NCBI GenBank assembly: GCA_022393335.1
Contig: JAJEKB010020939.1
Location: 477,600-541,599 of the forward strand
Source of the DNA: Macrotrachela quadricornifera
Taxonomy: Eukaryota > Rotifera > Eurotatoria > Philodinida > Philodinidae
DNA: 64,000 nucleotides
Reading direction: 5' to 3'
A program made the position numbers and the translations under genes. The notes beneath the pieces are model-generated. The model saw nothing but the letters and a program-made list of their open reading frames with translations. It had not been told where the DNA came from and ran no database searches. Shown here in pieces: positions 61,322-64,000 of the stretch (within the stretch, counting starts at the first letter, position 1; each line of letters opens with the position of its first letter).

Positions 61322-62672
61322 CTAGAAAAAGAATTTTTATACATATTGTGTAATACATAAATAAATGAATATACTAACTTAAGTATTATTTTCAAAAGAA
61401 AAATATTACACATAGGCTTTTGTTTATTGTTTTGATTTATTGTATTATTTTCACCTTTAATTATACTGTCATTTATATATAAAATGACAGCTAAAGATAT
61501 GAATGATTTCAAGGTTAAATTAACAAAACAATAGAAATAAAAAGCCCTTGTGTAATGTTTTTTCTTTGAAAATAAACAAAAGATTGATCCAGATTGTTCT
61601 AATTAAACGACAAATCTTGTTATTTTTAATTAAATATACAAGAAAATGATTTCACTTGTGTATTTTTAATTCTGCATCTTAATTATCGAAAAGATAAAAG
61701 AGAATTGGATTGTTTTCTTGCATATTTTTAATAGAAACTTGAATATAAATAAAGAATTATCATGTTTTTAATTTACATTTGTATTATCAAATGTTAATAA
61801 GTTAAACCAGGATTGGCAACTGCATCCTATTTGAGTCCATACTACATTAAACTTTTTTCATTTTTAGATGTTAATAAAATTTTTGATTAAAATAACCATC
61901 ACTTTCGCTTTTGTTCTCTTTAAATTATAGCTAGAATAATGTGCAGTTTATAGACGTTAAAACAACTTCTGATAATAATAAAAACTTTTCATGCATTCGA
62001 AATTATATCTAAACTACATAGATAACGCACAAATATCTGGTGACTATAAACGTTTTCAAAATTAGAGATTTTATATTCTGTAATTCTTTTGAAACGTTTG
62101 TCGTTTGACTTTTTCATATAGAAGAGAATAGAAAATATAGGACAAATTTGACTCCTATAATTAAATTGACCTTCTAACAACGTTTTTTTACCTGATAAAT
62201 TCAAGCAAAAATATTTCTAAGATGAAGTTGAATGAAAATATGACCTTAACAGAGATATATGCGTTATTTTATTTAATTTCTTCGAATAACAAGATGCATT
62301 ATTTATACACAAAACACACATTTATATAGTAGAGATAAAGAAATAACAATAATGACAAATAGATGAAAATTATAATTTTCATTATAAATTCTATTTTTTA
62401 ATATTAATTTAATTATATACATTTATTCTAATTACTATTAAGATATCTTGAAATACATTGTCAAAATCTTTTACCATACATTAAAATAAAATTCCTTCTA
62501 TTATAATATTATTTGAATAACGAGACTATTATCTATATAATTTTTAAAAACAAAAAACACGTGACAAGAAAAGAATGAAAATAAAATAATAAATATCTGT
62601 GCAAATAATTTTACTTATCATTCATACGTTATTTCTTTTAGTTTGATAAAATATCAATATAAGAAAATCAAA
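61322..62672. other. Intergenic region, 5' side of two divergent secreted-protein genes
   Basis: No accepted gene. It contains the putative leader intron of the GMC gene (acceptor at 61322-61323, a gttagt donor near 61377). Confidence 0.4.
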
Positions 62673-62930
62673 ATGCGTTTGATTATCGTTATTATATTAA
62701 TTATGTTTATCATAATTAAAAATGTGAATAGTCGTTCATTTTGTACGTGTACTTGTTGCCGTGGTGATCGTTGTACACCTGTTAAACAACAATCTTTTAT
62801 TATTAAATCTTGTGATGTTGATGATAAATGTAATGGTCCTTGTTGTCAACGTTATCCATCAGTTTGTTTTCCATTACCAGGACCAGGTTATATAGATTCA
62901 GTTTGTCAAAATGTAACAATTTATAAATGA
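62673..62930 (+). CDS. Small secreted Cys-rich protein
   Basis: An 85-residue protein starting at the ATG at 62673. Its signal peptide is MRLIIVIILIMFIIIKNVNS. The mature part of about 65 residues has 11 Cys in the pattern CTCTCC-RGD-RC...SC...KC..PCC...VC...VC. It contains an RGD tripeptide and one sequon (NVT). The Cys spacing does not match a family I can name. An odd Cys number could mean a disulfide-linked dimer or a recently changed residue. An upstream in-frame extension (from 62643) lacks a good ATG. Codon use and the clean signal peptide support a real gene. Confidence 0.7.
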   Translation: MRLIIVIILIMFIIIKNVNSRSFCTCTCCRGDRCTPVKQQSFIIKSCDVDDKCNGPCCQRYPSVCFPLPGPGYIDSVCQNVTIYK

Positions 62931-64000
62931 AAAATAAGTTATGTATTTTGCTTATTGTAAAAGAACAATTTCTTTATTTTTGGATATTTATATAGTTTAA
63001 AATGATTAAATTTCAATTATTCGAAAATAATATTTTTTTTTGCATAAGATAAATTCGCTTCTTCTCATGCTATTATCATTGAAATAAAATGAATATCCAT
63101 AGTCAACCACTCTGAATGTGGTTACTTCCCTCCTTATCACATCACAATGGACATGATAAGGTGCGATCATCAAAGGAAGCAAGCCAAGCTCTCGAGAAGA
63201 GAACAGCTCCATCCTATTTCACGCTCAAGAAGAACCACTGCCACTCATCATCGTGGATTGTTTGGGTCTTCATTGGCTATGGGTGTTTTGTTGATATGTA
63301 CTACAGAAAATGATCCTGTGAAGTACAATCTTAATGTATGAGAGATTTTCATATACTTCTTATAGTTATTTATTAAGCATACATTGCATAGTAAACTTTT
63401 ATTTTTTTCGTTCTATGAACTATATGATAATAGAGAACAGAAAAAAATAACGAATATTTCGAATGATTAGTATAAATTTGTTTTTCTTTTTGAATTGTTT
63501 TAGTATTAAAATATCATAAATAATATAAACAATCTGTTTGTATTATTTACAAATTTATTTAGAAAGAGATAACAATTATCTGATATTACTGTCAATGAGA
63601 ATAAATTGGAAAAATATTTAAAATATAGAAATTATTCTGTATTTTGATTACGAATTACAACATTTTCTAATAATAAGAATTGGTTCATATTATATAATAT
63701 GATAAATATCTACTCAGGTTTTTTTAATGGAAGGATAAATGAATTCATCTAGATAAAACCATTCTATGATTAGATTTGACTGGATCTAATTGTGATCATT
63801 TAATCTGAGCAAGTATTTTCCTCGTTGTTAAATGTTATTATTCAACGCATTCCTTTAGTCAAAATTGAATGGCAAAAAAAGAGAAATATTGTAATGGACT
63901 CAATGATTAATTGTTTCATATTCGAAATCAGTACACTTGACAAACTTCGACAGTCCTTTGTAAAATCTCGAGGATACATTTTAGAAATTTTCCTTCAATG
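62931..64000. other. Intergenic end of window
   Basis: No confident gene. The interval 63110-63330 is noticeably richer in GC than its surroundings and is open in two + frames and one - frame, but none of the translations is recognisable. The rest is AT-rich. Confidence 0.4.

Overview
The window is eukaryotic and animal. It is very AT-rich, most introns are about 50-60 nt with GT..AG ends, and the protein set fits a bdelloid rotifer: lineage-expanded orphan 7TM receptors, an LDLa/EGF ectodomain protein, an SLC6 transporter, a GH45 cellulase fragment of the kind metazoans acquire horizontally, and a GMC oxidoreductase. A Rotaria/Adineta-like genome is my inference. I saw no bacterial operons, rRNA, tRNA or CRISPR.

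Layout. 0-7 kb: a secreted LDLa/EGF-like protein (minus) and a decayed piggyBac transposase. 7.7-10.4 kb: an SLC6 sodium-coupled transporter whose 14 exons, including a 16-nt micro-exon, rebuild an open frame. 11.5-12.8 kb: a 5'-truncated GH45 endoglucanase facing a frameshifted secreted Cys-rich PAN-like protein. 14.5-16.1 kb: a UAS (FAF1-type thioredoxin-like) domain fused to an F-box/LRR-like region, carrying an in-frame stop. 17-41 kb: a GPCR locus triplicated together with several kb of flank, loaded with later insertions. These are a 1.18-kb hAT-like element, a 957-bp foldback element, and a complete Ty3/gypsy-type LTR retrotransposon with two identical 153-bp LTRs nested in a dead mariner. 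The retrotransposon has a textbook -1 frameshift site (A AAA AAC, 7-nt spacer, 10-bp perfect hairpin). A degraded EGF-7TM receptor lies between copies 1 and 2.

42.5-47.6 kb: ankyrin-like, U-box, LysM, EF-hand and an unrecognised C-terminal domain, joined by a 2.7-kb intron that contains a hAT element with a perfect 8-bp target duplication and a large foldback element. Exon phases agree and total exactly 770 codons. This putative E3 ligase with a glycan-binding-type LysM module is the most unusual gene here. 49-50 kb: a TRIM-like B-box/coiled-coil/SPRY-like protein. 50-58 kb: mostly gene-poor, with a 601-bp TA-flanked foldback element and one GPCR. 58-64 kb: another GPCR, an intronless secreted GMC oxidoreductase and a small secreted Cys-rich protein.

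Functional themes are sensing (five intact 7TM genes plus one wreck), ubiquitin pathway modules joined in new ways (U-box+LysM, UAS+F-box, TRIM-like), putatively acquired carbohydrate or redox enzymes, and heavy DNA-transposon turnover. Products were assigned from motifs read by eye; no database search was possible.
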